DNA of 37,450 nucleotides. Origin: an uncultured Hyphomicrobiales bacterium (GTDB lineage: Bacteria > Pseudomonadota > Alphaproteobacteria > Rhizobiales > Beijerinckiaceae). How positions within the stretch are numbered: position 1 is the stretch's first letter; each line of letters opens with the position of its first letter. Under the pieces are notes generated by a model. That model was not told where the DNA came from. It was given only the letters and a program-made list of their open reading frames with translations, and made no database searches. Location: NCBI GenBank assembly GCA_903900975.1, contig CAIUPE010000088.1, positions 1 to 37,450 of the forward strand. The letters are read 5' to 3'. Made by a program: the position numbers and the translations under genes. Of this stretch, positions 14,734 to 23,974 are shown one piece after another.

Positions 14734-15855
14734 TCACCCAAGCCTGCCCAGCGTCAAGGCACCAAGCAAGGCTGCCACAAACAGGCTCCCATCATGCAAA
14801 GCAAGCCAAAGGGGTGACGGACGGGCATCGCGATGCAGCATCGCCATGGCACCAATGGTCGCCGTTCCCCACCCAAAGCCCGCCACCATCATCGCGAGGC
14901 TGAAACCGATTGGGCTTGTCTGGAACAAAAGAACACCACCGCCCAGCGCCACCAGACCCAGTCCGGCAAGGCCAACCTTCACGCCGCCGCTTTTGGCCAC
15001 CCAACGGCCAATCACAAAGCCGGGCACATACATCGTAGCCAAATGAACTGCCATGGCGGAAGCTGTCATTGAAGCGCCGATGCCACACCCCGCCATCATC
15101 AAGGGAGCGCGCGCCATAATCCCCGTCATCGCAAACCAAGCGAGTGCGGCTATACCGGTGGAGGTGAGAAAAACCGGCAAAGCCGGACGCTGAACCGATG
15201 TTTCATCGCTCTCGATTTCGATCTGTCGTGAGGGTAGTCCAATCGCCAGCCCCAAAGTGAGACAGTTGATGAGGCCGACCAGACCCAAAACATAAGCCGC
15301 CGCCATCGGTCCTGTGGTCGCATTAACGGCCTCAATAATGAAGGGGCCGAGCAAAGCCCCTAACGCGCCTGCTCCAAACACATAGCCACCGGCGCGAGCT
15401 GCGATAGCGCCCGCGTGGCGGTAAAACAGCGCAAAGCCCTGCGCCATGCCGAGCCAGAGCGCGCCGATCACAAAACCGGAAAACTGGCGATCAAGGAGCG
15501 CCCAAGCCGTCAAAATACCACCCGCCAAGCCAAGGCTCGCCCCCAATGCAAAGGCGGATTTACGGCCAAACATATCCATCAAAATCGAGGCCGGATAACT
15601 CGCCATCGCCGCTCCCGCGAGCAAAGCAAGATAAGGCAACGGCAGCGCGCTTGACGTCGGTGCGATTGAAGCACTCGCCAGCGGCAGCACGGCAAGCGTC
15701 AACACTTGCGCCAAAACCGAAGCCCCGAACGCCAGCGCCATGCGCTCGAGCGATGCGCTTTGCGGCAATCGGCCAATATCGATCGGCAAGCCATCGCTAT
15801 CGCAGGCGCAAAAAATCTGGCCCGCCCGCATCCGGAAACTGTCAACACGCGCCAT
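14734..15855 (-). CDS. ccoA: MFS-type copper importer, CcoA-like
   Basis: The 373-residue major facilitator protein has about twelve hydrophobic segments. Helix 7-8 contains MTGIM (M243-x3-M247) and HLATM (H271-x3-M275), separated by 24 residues. Rhodobacter capsulatus CcoA, an MFS copper importer needed for cbb3-oxidase maturation, has the same MxxxM and HxxxM motifs with the same separation. The gene begins one base after the ccoS stop codon, and a longer frame (to 15954) would overlap ccoS, so the start is firm. Physical linkage to ccoGHIS strongly favours copper import for the cbb3 oxidase. A related MFS transporter with another substrate is the alternative. The N-terminus also carries a CAC motif (about residues 16-18) that may be incidental. 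Confidence 0.82.
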   Translation of the reverse strand: MARVDSFRMRAGQIFCACDSDGLPIDIGRLPQSASLERMALAFGASVLAQVLTLAVLPLASASIAPTSSALPLPYLALLAGAAMASYPASILMDMFGRKSAFALGASLGLAGGILTAWALLDRQFSGFVIGALWLGMAQGFALFYRHAGAIAARAGGYVFGAGALGALLGPFIIEAVNATTGPMAAAYVLGLVGLINCLTLGLAIGLPSRQIEIESDETSVQRPALPVFLTSTGIAALAWFAMTGIMARAPLMMAGCGIGASMTASAMAVHLATMYVPGFVIGRWVAKSGGVKVGLAGLGLVALGGGVLLFQTSPIGFSLAMMVAGFGWGTATIGAMAMLHRDARPSPLWLALHDGSLFVAALLGALTLGRLG

Positions 15856-15856
15856 A

Positions 15857-16009
15857 CTAGCGGTCCTTAAGATCGTCATCATTGAGGATGCGATGGGCAG
15901 CGCCATCCAAATCCTCATATTGGCCGGATTTAAGCGACCACATAAACGCACCAAGCGCCATAAGCCCCAAACCTAAAGCCGCAGGTACGAGATAAAGCAA
16001 AATGGTCAT
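15857..16009 (-). CDS. ccoS: Cbb3-type oxidase maturation protein CcoS
   Basis: A 50-residue gene begins at ATG 16007-16009, overlaps the ccoI stop by four bases and ends with TAG at 15857-15859. The product has one transmembrane helix (TILLYLVPAALGLGLMALGA) followed by FMWSLKSGQYEDLDGAAHRI and an acidic tail ending NDDDLKDR. This is the classic CcoS/FixS layout: FxW, then GQYDDL, then an acidic end. CcoS is needed to insert cofactors into the cbb3 catalytic subunit. It is small and easily missed by length-based gene calling. Confidence 0.95.
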   Translation of the reverse strand: MTILLYLVPAALGLGLMALGAFMWSLKSGQYEDLDGAAHRILNDDDLKDR

Positions 16010-18195
16010 GCGCTCAGCCCTTCCGCCCATCGGGCACGCAACGCGTTGGCGGTCACCACAATGGACGATCCCGACATCGCCGCCGCTGCAATCAAAGGCG
16101 TCACAAAGCCGCCCACTGCCAGCGGAACCGCGATCAGATTATAGATCAACGCCAGCCCGAAATTATCGCGCATCACGCGCTGTCCCTTGCGGCAAAGCTG
16201 CAACGCATCGCGCACGGCACCCAGCTTGATACCGGTGAAAACGGCGTCTGCCGCCGCCTGCGTCACATCTGCACCCGTTGCAGGCGAGAGAGAGACAGAG
16301 GCCGCAGCCAGCGCCGGTGCATCGTTTAATCCGTCACCCACCATCAAGACGGTTAGGCCTTCTGCTTTAAGGGCTTCAAGGGCCGCGAGCTTGTCGGCAG
16401 GCTTCAGACCCGCGCGGCGCTCCACAATGCCAAGCGCCTCGCCAATGGCGTCAACCGCGCCTTTTTGATCGCCTGATAACATCAGCACGCGGTAGCCATC
16501 GCGCTTAAGCGCCAAAATGGTGGCTTTCGCATCGGGCCTGAGCTTTTGACCGACCGAGATCATGCCGGTAACCTCGCCATAGCGAAAGCCGATAACAGAG
16601 GCCGCATCTTGCCAGATCAAAGGCGGTAAATCGCAAAAACTGGCACTGCCTAGCCGGATCGAAATGCCATCAAGCAAAGCACTAACCCCTTCGCCGGTTA
16701 TCTCTTCCGCCCCTTGGATGGGATGGAGGGGTCCAAATTTAGCCACCGCAAAATCACGCACCGCGCGGGCTAGCGGATGATGGCTCGATTGCGCCAAACG
16801 CCCTGCCAGTTGCAAGGCCTCATCGGGGAGGTCTCCGGCATCTGTCAGAGCCGCTTCCGGCAAAGTCAGCGTGCCGGTTTTGTCGAAAACAATGGTGTCC
16901 ACTTTGGCCATGCGCTCGATCACATCGCCCGATTTCATCAAAATGCCCCGCCGAAACAGCGCGCCTGCGGTAACCACCTGCACGGTAGGTGCGGCCAGTG
17001 CCAGCGCGCAGGGGCAGGTGATGATGAGGACGGCAATCGCGATGATGATGGCGTCATGCACGCTTGCGCCCCAAGCGATCCAGCCCATCGCGGTAAGGCC
17101 AGCCGCAACATGCACGACCGGTGCATAGATTTGCGCCACGCGGTCAGCAAATTGCACATAGGTGCTTTTAACCAACAGCGCTTGATCAATCAGCCGCTCG
17201 ATAGAGGCGAGTAGGGTCGCGGTTCCAGCCGCTGCTACCTCGATCTGCAACACGGCTTGACCATTCAGCGTTCCAGCAAAAACGCGGTCGCCAGTGCCAA
17301 CCGATTTAGCCGCCGTCTCACCGGTAACAAGGCTTTCATCGATCTGCGAGGAACCGCTGCGGATAATGCCATCGGCGGCAAAACGCTCGCCGGATCTGAC
17401 CAGCATCAGGTCACCGGCCTTCAACCCCTCGGGTGGCAATTCGGTGAGGCTGCCATCCTCATTCAGGCGGGCTGCCACCGGCACGCGCAAGGCGGCGAGA
17501 TTGGCGGCCGCCGCACGGGTTCTTTTCCGCATACTATGATCAAGCACGCGGCCCGCGAGCAGAAAGAAAATCAGCATGAGCGCGGAGTCAAAATAAGCAT
17601 GCTCGGCGTGATGCGCGGTTTCATACACCGACATGCCCAACGCCAGCGTAATGCCAATCGAGATCGGCACATCCATGTTCATTGTGCCGGAGCGTATCGC
17701 CTTTATCGCGCTAAAAAAGAACGGTTGGCCAGCAAAACCCGCCGCGGGCAGCGCAATCAGGGCCGATAGCCAATGAAACAGATCGCGCGTTTCAGGCGTG
17801 ATATCGGTGACATTGCCTGCCCAGATCGAGATCGACAGCAGCATCACATTCATCGCGGCAAACCCCGCAATGGCCAAGCATTTCAACAGCCATTTGGTGC
17901 GCTGATCCTCTTCCGTCTCGGCAATGTCAGACGCGAAGGGAGCGACCCGATAGCCCAGCGATTCCAAGGTGGCAATGGCGCAGGATGGGTCGCAACCGAT
18001 ATACGACCACTCGGTTGAAAGCCGCTTTGTGGTGAAATTCAACCGTGCGCTAACAAGGCCGGGAATACCGTGCAGCGCTCCCTCGATCTGCGTGATCGCG
18101 TCCGGCGAGCCAATGCCCTCGACCGCGAGATCGAGCAAAGGGCGGCCTTCGCCATTGGATCGAAAAAAGGCCGAATAGTCGGCGGTCGTCGCCAC
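16006..18195 (-). CDS. ccoI: Copper-translocating P-type ATPase CcoI/FixI
   Basis: The 729-residue P1B-type ATPase exports copper for cbb3-oxidase assembly. The transport motif CPC is at residues 394-396, the phosphorylation site DKTGT at 438, the actuator TGET at 291-294, and GDGLNDAPALAAA lies in the ATP-binding domain. The final helix contains SSIVVTANALRAR, which is typical of copper ATPases. The N-terminal heavy-metal domain (about 20-85) lacks CxxC; the expected cysteines are S30 and A33. A CDPSC motif lies at 68-72. The start is GTG at 18195 with AAGGGG upstream. It lies 24 bases after ccoH and overlaps ccoS by four bases. Confidence 0.95.
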   Translation of the reverse strand: MATTADYSAFFRSNGEGRPLLDLAVEGIGSPDAITQIEGALHGIPGLVSARLNFTTKRLSTEWSYIGCDPSCAIATLESLGYRVAPFASDIAETEEDQRTKWLLKCLAIAGFAAMNVMLLSISIWAGNVTDITPETRDLFHWLSALIALPAAGFAGQPFFFSAIKAIRSGTMNMDVPISIGITLALGMSVYETAHHAEHAYFDSALMLIFFLLAGRVLDHSMRKRTRAAAANLAALRVPVAARLNEDGSLTELPPEGLKAGDLMLVRSGERFAADGIIRSGSSQIDESLVTGETAAKSVGTGDRVFAGTLNGQAVLQIEVAAAGTATLLASIERLIDQALLVKSTYVQFADRVAQIYAPVVHVAAGLTAMGWIAWGASVHDAIIIAIAVLIITCPCALALAAPTVQVVTAGALFRRGILMKSGDVIERMAKVDTIVFDKTGTLTLPEAALTDAGDLPDEALQLAGRLAQSSHHPLARAVRDFAVAKFGPLHPIQGAEEITGEGVSALLDGISIRLGSASFCDLPPLIWQDAASVIGFRYGEVTGMISVGQKLRPDAKATILALKRDGYRVLMLSGDQKGAVDAIGEALGIVERRAGLKPADKLAALEALKAEGLTVLMVGDGLNDAPALAAASVSLSPATGADVTQAAADAVFTGIKLGAVRDALQLCRKGQRVMRDNFGLALIYNLIAVPLAVGGFVTPLIAAAAMSGSSIVVTANALRARWAEGLSA

Positions 18196-18219
18196 TGTAT
18201 CGCCCCTTATGGATTAGCT

Positions 18220-18741
18220 TCAGTGCAGGATAACGCGGTTTACTGAGCGAAACAAAGGCTTCTCACTCAACGCGGCTACAATCTCGAGATCCCATTGGCC
18301 CGCCTCGGCGGTGGATTCGCCATGGTAAATCCCTTTACCGTCCTCACTCAGCGTGATGGCATGATCGCGCTTGGCGTCAATCGGCGAACGCAGCATGGCG
18401 GTGACGACGTAGCCGGAGAGCGGGGCCTTTGCCCCGTCCAGAAGCGTTGCCTTGACCACAACCGCCCCGTCTGCTGCGCGGTCAAGGGTGGCCGATACAG
18501 ACCACCCGCGTGCATCTTGCGCCTGCGCATCGGCAATCGCGTGGTTAAACGCTAAGCCGGTTTCATAGGGCTTTTCGGTCTGCATGCCGCTGAAGGTATG
18601 AATAGCGAGATAAGCCATTAGGAAATTGACGCTCATGATTGTGCCGAAAAACAGCACCAATATGGCCAATACCTTCCAACCGGTCAGCCGAAACCCTGTT
18701 GCTTCTGGCGCTGGTTTGTCGATCATCGGGTTAGCCAACAT
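18220..18741 (-). CDS. ccoH: Cbb3-oxidase assembly protein CcoH/FixH
   Basis: The 173-residue protein has a cytoplasmic N-terminus (residues 1-22), one transmembrane helix (about 25-48, ending in NFLMAYLAIHTF) and a periplasmic domain. The helix end followed by FSGMQTEKPYETGLAFN is the FixH hallmark. CcoH associates with CcoP and is needed for stable assembly. The ATG follows AAGGAAAAAACCC. It lies 37 bases after ccoG and 24 bases before ccoI. Its length is normal. Confidence 0.92.
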   Translation of the reverse strand: MLANPMIDKPAPEATGFRLTGWKVLAILVLFFGTIMSVNFLMAYLAIHTFSGMQTEKPYETGLAFNHAIADAQAQDARGWSVSATLDRAADGAVVVKATLLDGAKAPLSGYVVTAMLRSPIDAKRDHAITLSEDGKGIYHGESTAEAGQWDLEIVAALSEKPLFRSVNRVILH

Positions 18742-18778
18742 GGGTTTTTTCCTTTTGTGGCGTCAGGCCACTTAGTCG

Positions 18779-20251
18779 TCAATGGATGGTTTTAGGGGTA
18801 CGGAAGAAGTCGCGACCAACGGCCACACGTCCATCAGCCTGATCGTTGATGGTGAATTCGAGATGGGGCGGCTCCCCTTCCTCAATATCCTCATCGTTGG
18901 CCGTAACCAGTACCCGCAATTCGCGCGTCTGGTCAGCGCCCACTGTGATCGATGGCTTGCCCGCAATTTCCGCTTCACCACCGATGATTTCAACATGCGG
19001 ATCATGCAAACCGTCGACATCGAGCGTAAAAATGGCGGGGTCCATCAACATATTGGCGATGCGAACGGTATAGGCGTTGCGGATGTGACCGTCCGAAAGC
19101 TTAACGAAAATCGGATTGCGATCATGGATGACGCTGACGGTAAACGGTGCACGCGTTGCAAGGGCATAGGCCATGATGCCGGAAATCAACACGATAAGTG
19201 CCGCGTATAGAATGGTCCGCGAGCGAATAGGCTTGAAAACAGGGGCTAGGCCCTCTTCCCGGCGCTTGATATTGACGTCGGTGTCATAGGCAATCAGCCG
19301 CGGCGGACGGTTGATCTTGAGCATCACCTCGTCGCACGCATCAATACACAGGCCACATTGGATGCAACCAAGCTCAGGCCCGTGGCGAATATCGACGCCG
19401 GTCGGGCACACCGCCACGCATTGCTGGCAATCGATGCAGTCACCGGCAGGCTCGCCGATTTCGCGTGCATGGGTGGCCTTTTTCAATGACATGCGCGGCT
19501 CGCCACGGTCATAGCGATAGGTCACGTTCAGCGCATGCTCATCGGTCAAAGCGGCCTGAATACGCGGCCATGGGCACATATAAAGACACATCTGCTCGCG
19601 CATCAGCCCGGCAAACGTGTAGGTCGTAAAAGTCAGCACCGCGATGGAAATATAGGCGATAGGCTCGGCCTGAAAGGTTGCGAGGTCCTTCACCAAGGTT
19701 GGCGCGTCGGCAAAATACAGCACCCAGACGCCGCCCATCCACCAGGCGAGCAACAGCCAGATCGAATGTTTGAGCAATTTGAGCGAGAAGGTTTCGAGAT
19801 TGGTCGGCTGCCCATCGCGATGCATGCGCTCGCGGCGGTCGCCTTCCACCATCCGCTCTACCGCCATAAACAAATCGGTCCAGACGGTTTGCGGGCAGAG
19901 ATAGCCGCACCATAAGCGGCCTGCCATTGCGTTCATCAGGAACAAAGCAAGGGCCGCGATTATCAGCAAACCAGTGAGGTAATAAACCTCCTGCGGCCAA
20001 ATTTCGATGAAGAAGAAATAGGCCCGCCGATGCGGTAAATCGATCAGAACGGCTTGGGAAGGGGCGTTAGGTCCCCGGTCCCAGCGCACAAAGGGTAGGA
20101 AATAATAAATACCGAGCGTGACGAACAGGATGATCCATTTGATCCGGCGATAAAACCCTTTGACAGATTGCGGATAAATCTGTTTTCGCGCCGCATAAAG
20201 GGGCGGTTCCGGCTCATCAAGATGCGGGTCAAAGGTCTGTGATAGCGACAT
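18779..20251 (-). CDS. ccoG: Cbb3-oxidase accessory iron-sulfur protein CcoG/FixG
   Basis: The 490-residue membrane ferredoxin has five or six membrane segments, CGYLCP and CLYMCP motifs in membrane loops, and two ferredoxin-type clusters (CIDCQQCVAVCP and CIQCGLCIDACD). A C-terminal immunoglobulin-like FixG domain follows, with FTVSVIHDRNP at its start. In Rhodobacter, CcoG is a cupric reductase that works with the copper-delivery chain to the oxidase. The gene starts 89 bases after ccoP, so ccoG may have its own promoter, although no FNR box was seen in this gap. It is followed by ccoH, ccoI and ccoS in the standard order. Confidence 0.95.
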   Translation of the reverse strand: MSLSQTFDPHLDEPEPPLYAARKQIYPQSVKGFYRRIKWIILFVTLGIYYFLPFVRWDRGPNAPSQAVLIDLPHRRAYFFFIEIWPQEVYYLTGLLIIAALALFLMNAMAGRLWCGYLCPQTVWTDLFMAVERMVEGDRRERMHRDGQPTNLETFSLKLLKHSIWLLLAWWMGGVWVLYFADAPTLVKDLATFQAEPIAYISIAVLTFTTYTFAGLMREQMCLYMCPWPRIQAALTDEHALNVTYRYDRGEPRMSLKKATHAREIGEPAGDCIDCQQCVAVCPTGVDIRHGPELGCIQCGLCIDACDEVMLKINRPPRLIAYDTDVNIKRREEGLAPVFKPIRSRTILYAALIVLISGIMAYALATRAPFTVSVIHDRNPIFVKLSDGHIRNAYTVRIANMLMDPAIFTLDVDGLHDPHVEIIGGEAEIAGKPSITVGADQTRELRVLVTANDEDIEEGEPPHLEFTINDQADGRVAVGRDFFRTPKTIH

Positions 20252-20340
20252 GGTCGGGTCCTGACTAAAGTTACGCGCCGTTCCCCCGACGGTATATCAA
20301 GCGAGAAGGCCGCCCGCCGTTTAAAGCGAGCGGAACTCTC

Positions 20341-21225
20341 TTATTGCCCTCCCCCGAGGGTATGCACATAAACGGCAAGCGATTTGATGGTTGGGTTGTC
20401 AAGACGGGCACCCCATGCCGGCATAATACCGCCGCCGCCTAGCGTGATGCGCTCCATAATGACCGACTTATCCGAGCCGTAAAGCCAAATTTTATCGTTC
20501 AGCTTCGGCGCGCCCATCTCTTGATTGCCCTCGCCTTTGTCGCCATGGCAGGCGGCGCAATTATCGGCAAAGATCTTTTGGCCCGCCGCCAAATCAGCGT
20601 CCTTATCGGTCGATAGACCAGACAGAGACCGAACATAGTCGGCCACGACGCTAATTTCCGCAGGCTTCAAAATGCCGTCCTTACCGAAAGAAGGCATCAT
20701 GCTCGACCGCGTATCCTTATCCGCATCCCAGCGAATACCGTGCTGCAGCGTCGTATAGATTGCATCGAGCGAGCCGCCCCACAGCCAGTCATCATCGTTC
20801 AGGTTGGGATAGCCTTTAAAGCCCTGCGCGCCTGCACCATGACATGGCGAACAATTGACCGCAAAAGCTGCCGAGCCTTGCGCGCGGGCAAAGGAAAGGA
20901 GTTCGGGTGTCTTTTCAATATCAGCCAGCGAAGCCGCTTCGATTTTGGCGTTCATCGGCGCGCGCAGCGTTTTCAATCCGTCAAGATCAGCCACAACAGC
21001 CGAGCGCGAATGCCAGCCGAAAGTGCCTTGGGTGAAACTCGAAACCAGTGGAATCGCGGGATAGACGACCCAATAGCCGATCGCCCAGAGGACACAGGCA
21101 TAAAACGTCCACAGCCACCAGCGCGGTAGCGGGTTGTTTAATTCCTGAATGCCATCCCATTCATGGCCCGTGGTCCCGACGATGGCTTTTTTATCGTCGG
21201 TATGTTTTGCAGGAGTATCTTGCAT
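20341..21225 (-). CDS. ccoP: Cbb3-type oxidase diheme cytochrome c subunit CcoP/FixP
   Basis: The 294-residue subunit begins with a soluble N-terminus (HEWDGIQELNNPLPRWWLWTF), then one transmembrane helix (about residues 35-57). Two cytochrome c domains follow, with CSPCH and CAACH heme-binding motifs. Met ligands are likely in SMMPSFG and GIMPAWG. CcoP carries electrons from CcoO to the catalytic subunit. It starts three bases after the ccoQ stop codon. Length and order are normal. Confidence 0.96.
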   Translation of the reverse strand: MQDTPAKHTDDKKAIVGTTGHEWDGIQELNNPLPRWWLWTFYACVLWAIGYWVVYPAIPLVSSFTQGTFGWHSRSAVVADLDGLKTLRAPMNAKIEAASLADIEKTPELLSFARAQGSAAFAVNCSPCHGAGAQGFKGYPNLNDDDWLWGGSLDAIYTTLQHGIRWDADKDTRSSMMPSFGKDGILKPAEISVVADYVRSLSGLSTDKDADLAAGQKIFADNCAACHGDKGEGNQEMGAPKLNDKIWLYGSDKSVIMERITLGGGGIMPAWGARLDNPTIKSLAVYVHTLGGGQ

Positions 21226-21228
21226 GAT

Positions 21229-21390
21229 TCAGTCCTCGGAAAGCGGGATGCGGGCGGCGGCGTTGAATTGATCCCGTTTCGAAGGCCAAAGTGCGTAGGC
21301 CAGAACGATCATGAAAATCACGCCAAAATAAGCCATTCCCCAAGTGGCAGCGAAGGCGGAGAGGGCTTCGAAGGTTGGATTACCGTCCAT
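21229..21390 (-). CDS. ccoQ: Cbb3-type oxidase subunit CcoQ/FixQ
   Basis: A 53-residue gene runs from ATG 21388-21390 to TGA 21229-21231. The product begins MDGNPTFEALSAFAATWG, has one transmembrane helix (MAYFGVIFMIVLAYALWP) and ends with a charged tail (SKRDQFNAAARIPLSED). This is the standard CcoQ layout of a helix ending in ALWP followed by a hydrophilic tail. CcoQ stabilises the oxidase and its association with CcoP. It sits nine bases after ccoO and three bases before ccoP. It is short enough to be missed by automatic calling. Confidence 0.95.
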   Translation of the reverse strand: MDGNPTFEALSAFAATWGMAYFGVIFMIVLAYALWPSKRDQFNAAARIPLSED

Positions 21391-21399
21391 GATGTCACC

Positions 21400-22158
21400 T
21401 CACCGGATATTCGCTTTATCGTCGTAAAGCTTGAAATCGACCTGCGTGCCCAAGAGCTGCAGATAGGCGATCAGCGCATCCGCTTCGGTCAATTTACCGT
21501 TATTGCCCCCAAGATCGCGGCTAATGGCTTTCGGATACCGCTTGGCAAAAGCTGGTGTTGCCGCATCGTCGGCGGAGCCTTGCGTCTTCACATCGGATAC
21601 CGCCGAAGCAATCATTTCCGGCGTATAAGGCACGCCTTCGATCGCTAGAACGGACATGTTGTCGCCGATATGAGCAAAGTCGAGCAAATTCTTCTCAAGC
21701 CAAGGATAGCCGGGCATGATGGATGCAGGCACCACCGAGCGCGGATTGCGCAAATGGTCACGGTGCCAATCGTCCGAATATTTACCGCCCACGCGGGCCA
21801 AATCGGGGCCGTTGCGCTTGGAGCCCCACTGGAACGGATGGTCATACATGCTCTCGGCCGCGAGCGAATAATGGCCGTAGCGCTCCACCTCGTCCCGGAG
21901 CGGACGGATCATTTGCGAATGGCAGAGATAGCAGCCTTCGCGCACATAGATGTCGCGTCCCGCCAATTCGAGCGGGGTCAGCGGCCTGATGCCGTCGACC
22001 TTTTCAATCGTGCTCTTCAGATAGAACAATGGGAGCACCTCGACGAGGCCGCCGATGGAAATGGCCACCAGAATCCCGATCACGAGGAGGATCGAGTTCT
22101 TTTCAAAAACCTGATGCCGCTGCCAGATCGAGGGGGAGGTATGGGTAGGATGGGTCAT
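21400..22158 (-). CDS. ccoO: Cbb3-type oxidase monoheme cytochrome c subunit CcoO/FixO
   Basis: The 252-residue subunit has an N-terminal transmembrane anchor (about residues 21-43). The cytochrome c domain carries the CYLCH heme motif ([14 protein letters not shown]) and a probable Met ligand in SIMPGYPWL. The [19 protein letters not shown] block is highly conserved in CcoO. It receives electrons from CcoP and passes them to CcoN. It starts ten bases after the ccoN stop codon and is translated in the canonical ccoNOQP order. Confidence 0.96.
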   Translation of the reverse strand: MTHPTHTSPSIWQRHQVFEKNSILLVIGILVAISIGGLVEVLPLFYLKSTIEKVDGIRPLTPLELAGRDIYVREGCYLCHSQMIRPLRDEVERYGHYSLAAESMYDHPFQWGSKRNGPDLARVGGKYSDDWHRDHLRNPRSVVPASIMPGYPWLEKNLLDFAHIGDNMSVLAIEGVPYTPEMIASAVSDVKTQGSADDAATPAFAKRYPKAISRDLGGNNGKLTEADALIAYLQLLGTQVDFKLYDDKANIR

Positions 22159-22168
22159 GGTTTATTCC

Positions 22169-23815
22169 TCACTCGCCTGGGACAAGCGCCGCGCGATTGC
22201 CGAGGGCAACCGGTTCAGGCGAACGGATGGTCATATAAAGATTGTAGGCCATGATAACGGCACCCGCGAGGAACATGCCGCCACCCAAGGCCCGGATGAT
22301 GTACATCGGATGCATCGCCTCGGTCGTTTCCACGAAGGAATATTCGAGGAAGCCGAGCGCCGTGTAGGCACGCCACATCAAGCCCTGCATGATGCCCGCG
22401 ACCCACATCGAGGTGATGTAGAACACGATGCCGATCGTCGACACCCAGAAGTGCCAGTTGACGAGTTTCAGCGAGTATACTTCCCGCTTGTTCCACAACC
22501 AAGGCACGAGGCAATACATCGCGCCGAAGGACACATAAGCCACCCAACCCAACGCACCGGAATGCACGTGGCCAATGCCCCAATCGGTATAATGGCTCAG
22601 CGAGTTTACCGACTTGATCGACATGACGGGACCTTCAAAGGTCGCCATGCCGTAAAAAGCGACGGACACCACCATCATACGCAACACGGGATCGGTACGC
22701 AGCTTGTCCCATGCGCCCGAAAGTGTCATCAAACCGTTGATCATGCCGCCCCAGGAAGGCATCCACAGCATGATCGAAAACGTCATGCCGAGCGTCTGCG
22801 CCCAATCGGGCAGTGCGGTGTAATGAAGGTGATGCGGGCCTGCCCAGATATACATGAAGATCAGCGCCCAGAAGTGGATGATCGACAAGCGATAGGAATA
22901 AACTGGCCGCTCGGCACGCTTCGGAATGAAGTAATAGACGATGGCGAGGAAGCCTGCGGTGAGGAAGAAGCCGACCGCGTTATGGCCATACCACCACTGG
23001 ATCATCGCATCCTGCACGCCCGACCAGACAATGTAGGATTTCGACGAGAACAGCGACACCGGGATTGCGGCATTATTGCCGAGATGAAGCACCGCAATCG
23101 TCACGATAAAGGCGAGATAAAACCAGTTGGCGACATAGATATGCGGTTCTTTGCGCTTCCACAGCGTACCGAGGAACACGAGCAAATAGGTGACCCATAC
23201 GATGGTGAGCCACGAGTCCGAATACCATTCAGGCTCCGCATATTCTTTCCCCTGCGTGATCCCGAGCAAATAACCGGTGCCTGCGATCACAATAAAGAAA
23301 TTATAGCCTAAAATGACGAACCAAGGGGCCAAATCACCCGCAAGGCGGGCGCGGCAGGTGCGTTGCACCACATAAAAAGAGGTCGCGAGCAGCACATTGC
23401 CACCGAAAGCAAAGATAACGGCGGAAGTGTGCAGCGGACGCAAGCGACCAAAGCTGGTCCAGGGGAGGTCCAGATTGAAAATGGGCCACGCAAGTTCGAG
23501 CGCGATATAGAGGCCGACGGTAAATCCGGCGATCCCCCAGAACATTGCGGCAAGGGTTGCAAATTTGACTGGCCCGAAATTGTAGTTCGGCTTGCCGTCA
23601 ATTTCCTGCGGCGTTATCGCAGGGCGCGAGAGGTAACGGTTTGCAATCGCGAAAACCGCCGCAACCGCTGCGGCAGCAAACAGATAGGCGTGAAACGCAT
23701 ATTCCGGCGTCCAAGCCTTAGCTGCGACGAAAATGGCGAAAACGGCCAATCCGGCCATAATGACCGATAGTCCTATTTCGCCAATGGTTAGTTTTTTCGG
23801 TGCAATACCGTCCAT
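22169..23815 (-). CDS. ccoN: Cbb3-type cytochrome c oxidase catalytic subunit CcoN/FixN
   Basis: The 548-residue heme-copper oxidase subunit has about 13-14 membrane helices. Metal and heme ligands are visible: RPLHTS (low-spin heme), [10 protein letters not shown] and AGPHHLHY (CuB), and [12 protein letters not shown] (heme b and b3). An N-terminal extension of two helices precedes the core. The ATG at 23815 is preferred to a TTG nine bases earlier. An FNR/FixK box at 23909-23922, 93 bases upstream, suggests induction when oxygen is low. The enzyme is the high-affinity terminal oxidase used in microaerobic respiration. Confidence 0.96.
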   Translation of the reverse strand: MDGIAPKKLTIGEIGLSVIMAGLAVFAIFVAAKAWTPEYAFHAYLFAAAAVAAVFAIANRYLSRPAITPQEIDGKPNYNFGPVKFATLAAMFWGIAGFTVGLYIALELAWPIFNLDLPWTSFGRLRPLHTSAVIFAFGGNVLLATSFYVVQRTCRARLAGDLAPWFVILGYNFFIVIAGTGYLLGITQGKEYAEPEWYSDSWLTIVWVTYLLVFLGTLWKRKEPHIYVANWFYLAFIVTIAVLHLGNNAAIPVSLFSSKSYIVWSGVQDAMIQWWYGHNAVGFFLTAGFLAIVYYFIPKRAERPVYSYRLSIIHFWALIFMYIWAGPHHLHYTALPDWAQTLGMTFSIMLWMPSWGGMINGLMTLSGAWDKLRTDPVLRMMVVSVAFYGMATFEGPVMSIKSVNSLSHYTDWGIGHVHSGALGWVAYVSFGAMYCLVPWLWNKREVYSLKLVNWHFWVSTIGIVFYITSMWVAGIMQGLMWRAYTALGFLEYSFVETTEAMHPMYIIRALGGGMFLAGAVIMAYNLYMTIRSPEPVALGNRAALVPGE

Positions 23816-23908
23816 GATGCTCAAGCCCCGTTATATCCAGCGTTACGAATGAACGCATTCGCGCGCCCCATTTTTGCAGAATTGTCCGTCACACCGTACC
23901 AAGCGGCA

Positions 23909-23922
23909 TTGATGCAAATCAA
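23909..23922. promoter_or_regulatory. FNR/FixK box upstream of ccoN
   Basis: TTGATGCAAATCAA is an exact match to the FNR/FixK consensus TTGAT-N4-ATCAA. It lies 93 bases before the ccoN start, consistent with class II activation if the transcript begins about 40 bases downstream. The adjacent FnrL-type regulator at 23975-24721 is the obvious binder. Confidence 0.88.
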
Positions 23923-23974
23923 ACCGTGGCGTCAAACCCGCGCGACTATCGTCTAACATTAATGATAAGAGCGA

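Noticed and set aside
15856-15954. Longer start for the MFS gene
   Set aside because: It would overlap almost the whole of ccoS in another frame. ATG 15855 lies one base after the ccoS stop codon.
22157-23311. Long 384-residue open frame on the plus strand over ccoN
   Set aside because: It is antisense to a fully conserved ccoN, its translation is a His/Arg-rich low-similarity sequence, and no ribosome-binding site was seen. It is a codon-bias shadow.
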